A stretch of 55,466 nt of DNA from contig CAJUQJ010000027.1 of the NCBI GenBank assembly GCA_910588215.1, forward strand, positions 1 to 55,466, given 5' to 3'. Source of the DNA: an uncultured Lachnospiraceae bacterium. Lineage in GTDB: Bacteria; Bacillota; Clostridia; Lachnospirales; Lachnospiraceae. Made by a program: the position numbers and the translations under genes. Shown here one piece after another: positions 34,558 through 42,892 of the stretch. The notes beneath the pieces are model-generated. The model saw nothing but the letters and a program-made list of their open reading frames with translations. It was not told where the DNA came from and made no database searches. Each line of letters opens with the position of its first letter. Positions within the stretch are counted from its first letter, which is position 1.

Positions 34558-34849
34558 TTATATTTCAGGAAAGGAATTGGAAACTATTGGCATTGTGAAA
34601 GGTAATATTGTGCAGACGAAGAATTTCGGTAAGGATTTCATGGCTGGCATCAAAACATTGGTGGGCGGTGAGATCGTGCAGTATACGGAGATGCTCAATC
34701 AGGCAAGGCAGATCGCTGTGAAGCGTATGGTCGATGAAGCCCAGGCGCTGGGCGCAGACGCCATCATCAATGTCCGTTATGCCTCTGCTTCCGTGATGCA
34801 GGGGGCGGCGGAAGTGATCGCATACGGGACTGCCGTAAAGTACAAATAA
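34538..34849 (+). CDS. YbjQ/UPF0145 (DUF74) family protein
   Basis: 103 aa. Family signatures: LETIGIVKGNIVQTKNFGKD, then EMLNQARQIAVKRMVDEAQALGADAIINVRY. YbjQ proteins form pentameric assemblies; a heavy-metal-binding function has been suggested by name only. GGAGGAG precedes ATG 34538, inside the end of the MerR gene, so translation is coupled. It is likely the main target of the MerR promoter. Confidence 0.92.
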   Translation: MLLVNTDYISGKELETIGIVKGNIVQTKNFGKDFMAGIKTLVGGEIVQYTEMLNQARQIAVKRMVDEAQALGADAIINVRYASASVMQGAAEVIAYGTAVKYK

Positions 34850-34878
34850 GACTTATCGGTTGCGGACGGCATAGAGTA

Positions 34879-35733
34879 TCAGGAGTGTTTCCGGTACTGC
34901 ATCGGCGTCATTCCAGTGGCTTTCCGAAAAGCCTGCGAGAAATAGGATTGTGACGAAAAGCCCAACAAGTCAGAAATCTGTGCGATAGAATAGGAGGTAG
35001 ATTCCAACAGGGATTTGCCCTCCTGGATCCGTTTCTGCAGCAGATAGTTGATGGGAGAGAGCCCCATATATTTTGTAAAAGTATGGGCCAGGTAGTATTT
35101 GTTCATATGAGTGAGGGCGGACAGCGTGTCAAGCGTAATATCCTCGGAATAGTTTGCATCCAGATAGTTTTTGATCTGGGTGCATTCTCTGTTTAAGAGG
35201 CGGCTGTTATCCGGCACCACGGAAAGGCTGCCGCTTCGCAGTATACAGATCAACAGTACTTCCAGAAGATTCTGACAGACAGCCTCATAATCTTCCTGCT
35301 GCTCCGTGATCTCCTCCAGCATAATATTCAGATAGGAGTAGACATTGGTCTTAGACATATTATGCTTATAAACTGTATCAGGGGTCGGCTGCGAAGATAC
35401 ACCGGCCCGGGCAGTGGCAAGTCTTCCGAAGGAAAATGACAATCCCTCGATGCCCAGCACGATATAGTTAAGAGGTGCACCTGGAAGTGACTTTTCGGTG
35501 TGCTGTACATGGGGATTGATGATGACCATGTCATTCTGTTTGACAGGAAACTCGGATCCTTCTGCCAGGAAAGCGCCCTGTCCGTTGATCACATAAAAAA
35601 GTTCGCTGAAAGGATGGGAGTGCAGGATGCTCTGCCAATCACCTTCGTATTTGGAGGTGGAGACATAGAGCAGCCTGGCCTGGCCGAAGGCAGACGGTTT
35701 TTCATTATCGATACGGTGTCTTGTGTTTCCCAT
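34879..35733 (-). CDS. AraC family regulator with cupin sensor domain
   Basis: 284 aa. The N-terminal cupin/AraC-binding domain (ILHSHPFSELFYVINGQGAFLAEG in parts, with His residues) senses a small ligand, usually a sugar. The C-terminal tandem HTH has ITLDTLSALTHMNKYYLAHTFTKYMGLSPINYLLQ and YSIAQISDLLGFSSQSYFSQAFRKATGMTPMQYR in parts. Start 35733 follows GGAAGG; a longer frame to 35760 is less likely. It is divergent from the GH112 phosphorylase gene and shares a 322-base control region with it, so it is very likely that gene's regulator. Confidence 0.92.
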   Translation of the reverse strand: MGNTRHRIDNEKPSAFGQARLLYVSTSKYEGDWQSILHSHPFSELFYVINGQGAFLAEGSEFPVKQNDMVIINPHVQHTEKSLPGAPLNYIVLGIEGLSFSFGRLATARAGVSSQPTPDTVYKHNMSKTNVYSYLNIMLEEITEQQEDYEAVCQNLLEVLLICILRSGSLSVVPDNSRLLNRECTQIKNYLDANYSEDITLDTLSALTHMNKYYLAHTFTKYMGLSPINYLLQKRIQEGKSLLESTSYSIAQISDLLGFSSQSYFSQAFRKATGMTPMQYRKHS

Positions 35734-35795
35734 AAGTGTATTCCTTCCGTGACGATTCAAATTCTATTTTTGTACAGTTGCTGCAACTATAGCAG

Positions 35796-35830
35796 ATTTT
35801 AGATATTTTGTCCAGCAAGATATCTAAAAT
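35796..35830. promoter_or_regulatory. Inverted repeat, candidate operator of the GH112 gene
   Basis: ATTTTAGATAT (35796-35806), 13-base spacer, exact reverse complement ATATCTAAAAT (35820-35830). It ends 17 bases upstream of the -35 element at 35848, a position suited to activator binding by the divergent AraC protein. Confidence 0.6.
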
Positions 35831-35847
35831 TTCAGACAACAATTTGA

Positions 35848-35876
35848 TTGATTCTATAGGTCGGATTCTCTATACT
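35848..35876 (+). promoter_or_regulatory. Promoter for the GH112 phosphorylase
   Basis: TTGATT (35848-35853), 17 bases, TATACT (35871-35876). It implies a leader of about 170 bases containing the repeat at 35981-36047. Confidence 0.6.
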
Positions 35877-35980
35877 GAATGTATGAGTTATGATTCACAA
35901 ACAGCTTTTGAGGGGTTTGTGAGTACGACGCGGCAGTCCGGTCTGTGTGGACGGCTGCAGACAGTAATAGAGAAGGTATT

Positions 35981-36047
35981 GTTTGTGCCTGTGCGCTGCT
36001 TGGCACGAACGCGTTACGGACAGGAAGCGGCGCAGAAATGAGGGAGA
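35981..36047 (+). repeat. GCGCAGAAATG leader family, copy 3
   Basis: TGTGCGCTGCTTGGCACGAAC ... GGAAGCGGCGCAGAAATGAGGGAG, matching the second half of the hisD leader (27760-27820). It supplies the ribosome binding site of the phosphorylase gene. Confidence 0.65.
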
Positions 36048-36055
36048 CGATGCAA

Positions 36056-38218
36056 ATGACAGAAATGACCGGCAGATTGACACTGCCCACAGATGTGGAC
36101 ATGGTGGAGGAAACGATACGTTTGAAGAATGAGCTGGGGGCTGACGCCTTGCGGGACTGTGATGGCACTACTATGCCGGAAGCTCTTTTGAGTCAGGACG
36201 CCAAGATCTATGCCACCTATTATACTACCAGGAAAGATAATGACTGGGCGATGCAGAATCCGGAGGAGGTACAGCAGGAATATCTGATCAGCGACCGCCT
36301 GACGGCAAGAGGAAATGAGCTTCGTATCGAACTTATGAAGGGATTCCATACCCAGCAGCTTAAGGTGAATACTATTGATTCCCCGAAACGTTGGTGGGAA
36401 GTCATCGACAGGACCACGGGGGAAGTGGTGCCCACCGATCGATGGGAGTACGACGAGGCCACCGGAGAAGTGGTGATCGAGTCGGTTCCCTATCATCAGT
36501 ATACGGTCAGCTTTCTGGCTTTCCTGATCTGGGATCCGGTGCATATGTACAATTTTATCACCAACGACTGGAAGGATGCGCCTCACCAGTTGACATTTGA
36601 TGTGAGACAGCCCAAGACACAAGTCTATGTGAAGGAGAAGCTTAAGAAATGGTGTGAGGACAATCCGCATGTGGATGTGGTGCGCTTTACCACCTTTTTC
36701 CATCAGTTTACATTGACTTTTGACGACCAGAAGCGGGAGAAATTCGTGGAGTGGTTCGGCTACAGTGCCAGTGTAAGCCCTTATATCCTGGAGCAGTTTG
36801 AGAAGTGGGCGGGCTATAAGTTCCGTCCGGAATTTATCGTGGATCAGGGGTACCATAATTCCATTTTCCGCGTACCTTCAAAAGAATTTAAGGACTTTAT
36901 CGAGTTCCAGCAGATCGAAGTGTCGAAATTGGCGAAGGAACTGGTGGATATCGTGCACAGCTACGGCAAAGAGGCTATGATGTTCCTTGGCGATCACTGG
37001 ATCGGGACAGAGCCTTTCGGCAAATATTTTGAGAACATCGGTCTGGATGCGGTGGTCGGTTCCGTGGGTGACGGCGTGACGCTGCGGATGATCTCCGACA
37101 TCAAGGGTGTGAAATATACGGAAGGACGGCTGCTTCCTTATTTCTTCCCGGATGTCTTTACCGAAGGCGGAGATCCCATCGGTGAGGCACAGGATAACTG
37201 GATGAAGGCGAGAAGAGCAATCCTTCGTTCTCCATTGGATCGGATCGGATATGGCGGCTATCTGAAGCTGGCGGCAAACTGGCCGGGATTTATCGACCAA
37301 GTCAGTCAAGTGGTTGGGGAGTTCCGGCAGATTCATGAGAACATGCAGGGGACGCAGGCATACAAGACACCTTTCAAAGTAGGGATTTTAAACTGCTGGG
37401 GCAACCTCAGGAGATGGATGGCTAATCAGGTACACCACGCATTGTGGTACAGAGAGATTTATTCTTATGTGGGTGTGATCGAGTGTCTGAGCGGTATGCC
37501 TATTGATGTGGAGTTTATCACTTTTGACCAGATCAGAGAAGGTATAGATCCGGAGATTAAGGTGATCATCAATGCAGGAGACGCTTACACTTCCTGGAGC
37601 GGTGCGGAGAATTGGAAAGACGAGCAGGTTGTATGCGCTATTCGTAGATTTGTGGATGAGGGCGGCGGCTTTATCGGTGTGGGTGAACCAAGCGCCTGTC
37701 AGTATCAGGGACGGTATTTCCAGTTAAGCGATGTGCTGGGTGTGGACAGAGAGTTAGGCTTTTCCATGAGTACGGATAAGTACAATGAACTGAATCCGGA
37801 ACATTTTATTTTGGAAGACACGCCGGGCGAGATCAACTTCGGAGAAGGCAAGAGCCGGATCTATGCGCAGGGTGAGCACTATCAGATTCTGAATATGGAC
37901 GGAAAATACAGCCGTTTGGTAGTCAACGAGTACGGTAAAGGGCGCAGTGTATACTTCACCGGACTGCCGTACTCTCCGCAGAATTGCCGTATCCTATTGC
38001 GTGCCATCTATTATGCGGCCCATCAGGAAGATGAAATGAAGAAGTACTATGTCACCAATATGGACACGGAGCTGGCTGTCTTCGAGAAGACCGGCAAGAT
38101 CGCTGTCATCAATAATTCCAAGGAACCGAAGCAGACCGATCTGTATGTACACGGTAAGCTGCAGGAGAAACTTGCTCTGAAACCGATGGAAATGCGATGG
38201 GTGGATATATCAAGATAA
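36056..38218 (+). CDS. GH112 phosphorylase (galacto-N-biose/lacto-N-biose phosphorylase type)
   Basis: About 720 aa, cytoplasmic. Recognised as family GH112, which reversibly phosphorolyses beta-1,3-galactosyl-HexNAc (or, in some clostridial members, galactosyl-rhamnose) to galactose 1-phosphate. Characteristic segments are RFTTFFHQFTLTFDDQ, WFGYSASVSP, FLGDHWIGTEPFGKYF and INAGDAYTSWSGAENW. The catalytic barrel comes first, then a glutamine-amidotransferase-like trimer domain (GGGFIGVGEPSA) and a beta domain. Exact specificity cannot be read. Start 36056 is ten bases after AGGGAG; 36065 is possible. It is divergent from an AraC regulator. No transporter, NahK or galT homologue is adjacent. 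Confidence 0.93.
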   Translation: MTEMTGRLTLPTDVDMVEETIRLKNELGADALRDCDGTTMPEALLSQDAKIYATYYTTRKDNDWAMQNPEEVQQEYLISDRLTARGNELRIELMKGFHTQQLKVNTIDSPKRWWEVIDRTTGEVVPTDRWEYDEATGEVVIESVPYHQYTVSFLAFLIWDPVHMYNFITNDWKDAPHQLTFDVRQPKTQVYVKEKLKKWCEDNPHVDVVRFTTFFHQFTLTFDDQKREKFVEWFGYSASVSPYILEQFEKWAGYKFRPEFIVDQGYHNSIFRVPSKEFKDFIEFQQIEVSKLAKELVDIVHSYGKEAMMFLGDHWIGTEPFGKYFENIGLDAVVGSVGDGVTLRMISDIKGVKYTEGRLLPYFFPDVFTEGGDPIGEAQDNWMKARRAILRSPLDRIGYGGYLKLAANWPGFIDQVSQVVGEFRQIHENMQGTQAYKTPFKVGILNCWGNLRRWMANQVHHALWYREIYSYVGVIECLSGMPIDVEFITFDQIREGIDPEIKVIINAGDAYTSWSGAENWKDEQVVCAIRRFVDEGGGFIGVGEPSACQYQGRYFQLSDVLGVDRELGFSMSTDKYNELNPEHFILEDTPGEINFGEGKSRIYAQGEHYQILNMDGKYSRLVVNEYGKGRSVYFTGLPYSPQNCRILLRAIYYAAHQEDEMKKYYVTNMDTELAVFEKTGKIAVINNSKEPKQTDLYVHGKLQEKLALKPMEMRWVDISR

Positions 38219-38388
38219 GATGTTTCAGAAATAGCCGCCTCCTAAACTGTTATCTAAATTGTTATGAATTAATAATTGGGTGTAGATTTTATACTAAAAA
38301 TTTGGTAAAATATAACATAGATTGGATAGGTCGCGGAATCAGTGAATGCAGACTGCAATAGACCTGCCAAAGAAAAGGAGGAATTTTT

Positions 38389-39033
38389 ATGCAGAGTAAA
38401 GCTGAAAAAATCAGATCGAAGGATCATCCTGACGTTGCCCTCAAGGTAATCCCGGGACATTTTGTGACACCGAATTCCCATGTTAATTACTTTCTGGATA
38501 TGACCACCTTGAAGTGCAGGCTCAGTGAGGCATCTGCGGCGGCTAAGGCTCTCAGCGGACAGATTTCGGCGACTACTGTCGTAGATACGATCGTATGTTT
38601 GGACGGCTGTGAGACGATTGGTGCATTTTTGGCAGAGGATCTGACCAGGGCGGGTATTTATTCCATGAATTCCCACAATACAATCTATATCGTGACCCCG
38701 GAATACGTTAACTCCGGACATCTTGTTGTCAGAGAGAATATGGTTCCCATGATCCGTGACAAGAACATACTCCTGCTTCTGGCATCCGCGACGACAGGAC
38801 AGACCATCGTGAAGGCAGTGCAGGCACTCAAATATTATGGCGCGAAGTTCAGCGGCATCAGCGCCATCTTCAGTGCGGCTAACAGTGTGCTCGGTATGCC
38901 GATCCACTCCCTGTTTACTACGGCGGACATTCCGGAATATAAGACTTACAGTCCGGAAGGCTGTTCCATGTGCAGGGACGGCAAGAAGATCGATGCTTTT
39001 GCGAATGCGTACGGATATTCTATCGTGGACTGA
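38389..39033 (+). CDS. Phosphoribosyltransferase-like protein (orotate PRTase-like fold, atypical PRPP loop)
   Basis: 214 aa. The pattern resembles type I PRTases: VVDTIVCLDGCETIGAFLAEDL, then the loop region NILLLLASATTGQTIVKAVQALKYYGAKF where canonical enzymes have VDDVITTGGT. The two acidic residues normally just before TTG are replaced by Ala-Ser, so PRPP binding may be changed or lost. KGGGATT-style start with a strong AAAGGAGG site. Often labelled orotate phosphoribosyltransferase; without the acidic pair I would not assert that. An intrinsic terminator follows. No pyrimidine genes are nearby. Confidence 0.75.
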   Translation: MQSKAEKIRSKDHPDVALKVIPGHFVTPNSHVNYFLDMTTLKCRLSEASAAAKALSGQISATTVVDTIVCLDGCETIGAFLAEDLTRAGIYSMNSHNTIYIVTPEYVNSGHLVVRENMVPMIRDKNILLLLASATTGQTIVKAVQALKYYGAKFSGISAIFSAANSVLGMPIHSLFTTADIPEYKTYSPEGCSMCRDGKKIDAFANAYGYSIVD

Positions 39034-39070
39034 TGTGAGATTTCATTAAGCGGAATCATGATAAGATTAG

Positions 39071-39107
39071 GAGAGTAAATGTCAATACAGCATTTGCTCT
39101 CTTATTT
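39071..39107 (+). terminator. Intrinsic terminator
   Basis: GAGAGTAAATG (39071-39081) pairs with CATTTGCTCTC (39091-39101) with one G-T pair, followed by TTATTT. It closes the accessory segment before rng. Confidence 0.75.
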
Positions 39108-39148
39108 GTGCCTGTGTCAATTGTAGATAGAACAGGGAGTGTTATAGG

Positions 39149-40351
39149 TTGAATATGTCGAATAAAGGCAAGATATTGATCGTTAAACTGAATGACAGAC
39201 TTCTCTCCATGCTGATTCGTGATAACCGGATCAGGTCAATAGAGGTGCAGAAGCAAAGTGAATATGCCGTGGGTAATATCTATATCGGTAAAGTAAGGAA
39301 TATCTCGGAAAATATCGGTGCTGCTTTTGTGAATCTGGGGCAGAATTATCTTACCTTTCTGCCGCTTGCGGAGAGCAGACATGCTATCGTGACGAACCGC
39401 GTTTATGACGGTAAGTTGAAAGCAGAAGACGAGATCCTGGTACAGATCGTTAAGGAACCGATGAAGACCAAACAGGCAGGTGTGACAGCCAACCTGTCTT
39501 TGTCCGGTAACTATGTAGTGGTGAAGGCTAACGGAGGCAGGATGGCTCCTATACAGGTGTCCTCCAAACTGAGTCGAAAGCAGAGAAATCGGTTTACGGC
39601 ACTGGAAGCATTGCAGGAGATCGGCAAGCACTGCCAGATCGTCGTCCGTACCAATGCGGGCGGGTTGGAAGATGAGACGCCGCTGGTCGAGGAAGCAGCC
39701 GGACTGGCCAAAGAACTTGCTCATATCATGCAGATCGCAGACAAGCGGACCTGTTACAGCTGTCTGCACACGGCAGCACCGGATTATGTGCGATTTATCC
39801 AGAATGCCTATACCACAGAATACGATGAGATCGTGACCGATCTGCCGGAAGTATACAGGATATTACAAGAAGAACTACCGAAAATGCGCCTGTTCGTTCC
39901 AATCCGCCTCTACGAAGATGCTTTGCTGCCGCTATATAAACTGTATGCAGTGGAGTCACGTCTGCAGGAACTGCTGGATAGAAAGGTGTGGTTAAAGTCC
40001 GGCGGTTATCTGGTCATAGAACCCACGGAAGCGCTTATCTCCATCGATGTCAATACCGGAAAATGTGATCGAGGCCATAATAAAGAAGAGACGACCTTCA
40101 AGATCAATCGAGAGGCGGCTGAGATGATCGCCTTGCAGCTGCGGGCACGTAATCTTTCCGGAATGATCCTTGTCGATTTCATCAATATGAAAGACAAAGA
40201 ACGAGAACGGCAGTTGATCGAATATATGCGCAGTCTGCTGCAAAAGGACAGCATTCCTGCGGATGTAGTCGATATGACAGGGCTTGGCTTGATGGAGATC
40301 ACACGCAAGAAAGTACGGCCCAGTCTCGCGGAGCAGATGCGGCAGATATAA
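39149..40351 (+). CDS. rng: Ribonuclease E/G family protein
   Basis: About 400 aa endoribonuclease acting in rRNA/mRNA processing. The S1-like N-terminal domain (GNIYIGKVRNISENIGAAFVNLG) precedes the DNase-I-like catalytic region with metal Asp residues in ISIDVNTGK and VDFINMKDKERERQL. It ends at LEITRKKVRPSLAEQMRQI and lacks the CPxC zinc-link that follows this point in Escherichia coli RNase E/G, so its oligomer contacts may differ. The start is TTG 39149 (GGGAG ten bases upstream) or ATG 39155. In related genomes it directly follows the DUF2344 gene. Confidence 0.93.
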   Translation: MNMSNKGKILIVKLNDRLLSMLIRDNRIRSIEVQKQSEYAVGNIYIGKVRNISENIGAAFVNLGQNYLTFLPLAESRHAIVTNRVYDGKLKAEDEILVQIVKEPMKTKQAGVTANLSLSGNYVVVKANGGRMAPIQVSSKLSRKQRNRFTALEALQEIGKHCQIVVRTNAGGLEDETPLVEEAAGLAKELAHIMQIADKRTCYSCLHTAAPDYVRFIQNAYTTEYDEIVTDLPEVYRILQEELPKMRLFVPIRLYEDALLPLYKLYAVESRLQELLDRKVWLKSGGYLVIEPTEALISIDVNTGKCDRGHNKEETTFKINREAAEMIALQLRARNLSGMILVDFINMKDKERERQLIEYMRSLLQKDSIPADVVDMTGLGLMEITRKKVRPSLAEQMRQI

Positions 40352-40415
40352 ACTATGCCGACGTCCAATTATTTTATATGAAACTATATGTATTAAGAAA
40401 AGGTGGCAATACCCT

Positions 40416-40964
40416 ATGGAACTTTTGAAACTGGAAAAAATTAAAGATGGAAAATATTTGAAGAACTATGAATTGACCTACCGGAACAAGATCGGCAAAG
40501 AAAAGAAATACGAGATCGTCAGCCGTGGTGATATTGCCGGGCCTGAGGCTATCGGCAAACGAGTCAGCGGTGTCTCTATCGTAGCTTATCATGAAGACAA
40601 GATGCTGTTGCTCCGGGAATTCCGCATGGGTGTGAATCGGTTTGTATACAATCTGTGTGCCGGTATGCTGGAAGAAGGAGAATCCTTGGAAGAGTGCATC
40701 CAACGGGAACTCTATGAGGAGACAGGACTGTCTGTGGGGAGGATCCGAGCCATCCTGCCGCCATCCTTTGCGGCAGTGGCGTTCTCTGATGTCAAGACGC
40801 AGATCGCTTTTGTGGAAGTGAATGGTACTTTCGAGGATCATACCTCTGCGAATGAACAGATTACAGCCGGTTTCTATACGAAGGGGCAGGTGCGGGAACT
40901 GTTAGAGACCGAAGAATTCAGTTCCAGGGCACAGATTGCGGCGTATTTTTTTACTATTTCGTGA
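40416..40964 (+). CDS. NUDIX hydrolase, ADP-ribose pyrophosphatase-like
   Basis: 182 aa. The Nudix box GMLEEGESLEECIQRELYEETGL matches GX5EX7REUXEEXGU in full (first residues G and E, then REL.EETG). The upstream LLREFRMGVNRFVYNLCAG and downstream PPSFAAVAFSDVKTQI fit the ADP-ribose/nucleoside-diphosphate-sugar group. AAGGTGG lies ten bases before ATG. It stands between rng and a second, different NUDIX gene. The exact substrate is unknown. Confidence 0.9.
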   Translation: MELLKLEKIKDGKYLKNYELTYRNKIGKEKKYEIVSRGDIAGPEAIGKRVSGVSIVAYHEDKMLLLREFRMGVNRFVYNLCAGMLEEGESLEECIQRELYEETGLSVGRIRAILPPSFAAVAFSDVKTQIAFVEVNGTFEDHTSANEQITAGFYTKGQVRELLETEEFSSRAQIAAYFFTIS

Positions 40965-41014
40965 TTGTGCCGTGGCATTGAAGGTTGCATTAATCTCTTA
41001 CGGGAGGAAAGCAT

Positions 41015-41509
41015 ATGAGCAGAGATATTCTTTTTAAGACAGAAGAATTTGTGTTTTCGTACCGGGTTGGCGGATTGCTTACCCACAACAACAAAATTCT
41101 GCTGCAAAAACCTAAGAATGATCATTATGCTATTATTGGAGGACATGTATCCGGTTTTGAAACGACGACTGAGACATTGAAAAGAGAATTTGAAGAAGAA
41201 CTCCATGCAAAAATTGAAATAGACCGTTTATTTGCTGTTGGTGAAATATTTTTTCCCTGGGGACAAAAGCCGTGTCATCAGATCTGCATGTATTATAAAG
41301 TGCACTTGTCAAATGAGCATGATATACCGTTAGAGGGCTGCTGGCATGGGTATGATGAACTGGACAATGAAAGGATCGACCTGGACTATTGCTGGGTTTT
41401 ATTAGAACATTTAAAGAATGGAGCAAAGGTTTATCCATTGGAGCTGATACCATATATTTTGCATGAAACTAACAATGTCATACATTTTGTTTCGAGGAAT
41501 CTGCCATAA
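41015..41509 (+). CDS. NUDIX hydrolase, second type
   Basis: 164 aa. Nudix box GGHVSGFETTTETLKREFEEEL agrees with the consensus (E, then REF.EEL). The rest is unlike the 40416 protein, so the two are not recent duplicates. The coding sequence is visibly richer in A+T than its neighbours, which may indicate later acquisition. GGGAGG precedes ATG. The substrate is unknown. With its neighbour it forms an insertion between rng and rplU, which are often adjacent in related genomes. Confidence 0.9.
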   Translation: MSRDILFKTEEFVFSYRVGGLLTHNNKILLQKPKNDHYAIIGGHVSGFETTTETLKREFEEELHAKIEIDRLFAVGEIFFPWGQKPCHQICMYYKVHLSNEHDIPLEGCWHGYDELDNERIDLDYCWVLLEHLKNGAKVYPLELIPYILHETNNVIHFVSRNLP

Positions 41510-41562
41510 ATACATACTTAAAGTAATATTATGTTCGTCGCAATGCGGTAAGTGAGCAAAGA

Positions 41563-41648
41563 TTGAATAAATTCTCTGATGAGCAATTTAGTTCAGCAAA
41601 TTGAACAAATTCAGTTAGAATCTGTGACGCTTCGGAATGGAGGTAAAG
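41563..41648 (+). repeat. Dispersed leader repeat (related copy at 6090-6159)
   Basis: ATTGAATAAATTCTCTGATG, AGCAATTTA and the terminal CGCTTCGGAATGGAGGTAAAG match the 6090 leader. Its ribosome binding site best fits GTG 41649, which opens only a five-codon frame (stop 41664-41666), not the downstream lipoprotein gene. Confidence 0.6.
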
Positions 41649-41703
41649 GTGAAGACAAATGAGTGATGAGAGTGAAAACAAAAGCAGCAAGAATGGGAAT
41701 TAT

Positions 41704-42882
41704 ATGATCAATAAGAAAAGAACCGTGACGATGATACTGCTGGCATTCTGGATCGGATCGACCCTGTCAGGATGTACAGTCAGTAAAGATGTCGGGGGTG
41801 ACCAGAGCGCGGAGGAATCGGTAGTTGAAAGTGAAGCATCGGCGGATTCTGTAGACGATAGGCAGGTGGTCATCGATGAAGAAAACGACAGCCGGAGTTC
41901 TGATGACGCTGATGTAGATACGCAGGACTTCACGGCTGATTCCGCAGACAAAGACACGGATATGTCCGTCGACGATCAGGCCGACACTGACGGTGGGGAA
42001 GACCGGTCGGAAAAAGCAGACTCGCAGGGTGATTCGACAAAGAGCGGGAGTCTGTATGAGAAATTTCTAAGAAATGAAATTGTGGCAACGGTGACCATAG
42101 AATCATCCCAGGAAAATGAATACTATGTGCCGCTGCTGGAGAAGGGCAGTTTCTACACATTCGAACAGCTGGGGCAAAGGATATCGGAATATTTCTTTGA
42201 TCCTGAGTACAGTGATAAAACGTCTTATGATCAGGTGCAGTACGCCTATGTGAACAGTGCAGACGGCGCAGGAGCCCAGAAACTACTGATCAAGTTTGTG
42301 GGTCTGAATATCTATGCACCCGACGATGACAGTTATGCGGTGGTCGTTGTCAGCGAGAATGACGGAAAGGTGTATCTGACCGCAGAATATGAATGTTGGG
42401 CCAGAAGTGAGATGACCATTTACGGCAATGGTATTTTCAGCGAGTATGGTTCCGGCGGTGCCGGAGATCTGTATGGTGGAATCTCCGCGCTGCTATCCGA
42501 CGGAACGATCGATTCCGTCTATGGCACGGAGGAGTTGTATGAATGGTGGACAAGTTATATCTGCTATACCTATGACGTAGATCAAGCAAGTGACAGCGAT
42601 ATCTATCAGGAAGTGTTTGGCACTGACACATCACCGGACGCCCTTATCGTTACCGTCTATACGATAGGAAATGATAAATATTATCAATATGACATAGGAG
42701 AATGCGCCGAGGAACAGAAAGTTCTCTGTGAGACTTATCTCGACCGCTGCCATGATGAACTGGGCATCAACTGGAGTTTGGATGAAGAAGTGGAGACTGC
42801 CATCCAAGGTAGGTGCGCCGGTCTTGGGATCAGTTATGAGGAAACGATGCAGCAGCCGGAGCTGGCATGGCATATACTGTAA
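41704..42882 (+). CDS. Lipoprotein of unknown function
   Basis: 392 aa. Signal sequence MINKKRTVTMILLAFWIGS ends in the lipobox TLSGC, predicting a diacylated extracytoplasmic protein. About 90 residues of Asp/Ser/Glu-rich linker follow, then a folded domain of about 275 residues (IVATVTIESSQENEYYVPLLEKG in parts; YGSGGAGDLYGGISALLSDG) that I do not recognise. An in-frame ATG at 41659 would add an acidic, atypical signal n-region, so I prefer 41704, although its ribosome binding site is poor. The upstream leader is a dispersed repeat; a MITE follows the stop. Confidence 0.75.
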   Translation: MINKKRTVTMILLAFWIGSTLSGCTVSKDVGGDQSAEESVVESEASADSVDDRQVVIDEENDSRSSDDADVDTQDFTADSADKDTDMSVDDQADTDGGEDRSEKADSQGDSTKSGSLYEKFLRNEIVATVTIESSQENEYYVPLLEKGSFYTFEQLGQRISEYFFDPEYSDKTSYDQVQYAYVNSADGAGAQKLLIKFVGLNIYAPDDDSYAVVVVSENDGKVYLTAEYECWARSEMTIYGNGIFSEYGSGGAGDLYGGISALLSDGTIDSVYGTEELYEWWTSYICYTYDVDQASDSDIYQEVFGTDTSPDALIVTVYTIGNDKYYQYDIGECAEEQKVLCETYLDRCHDELGINWSLDEEVETAIQGRCAGLGISYEETMQQPELAWHIL

Positions 42883-42892
42883 AGTTGATTAA

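Noticed and set aside
41015..41509. Second NUDIX gene as part of a mobile element.
   Set aside because: It is more A+T-rich than its neighbours, but no ends, integrase or transposase gene borders it.
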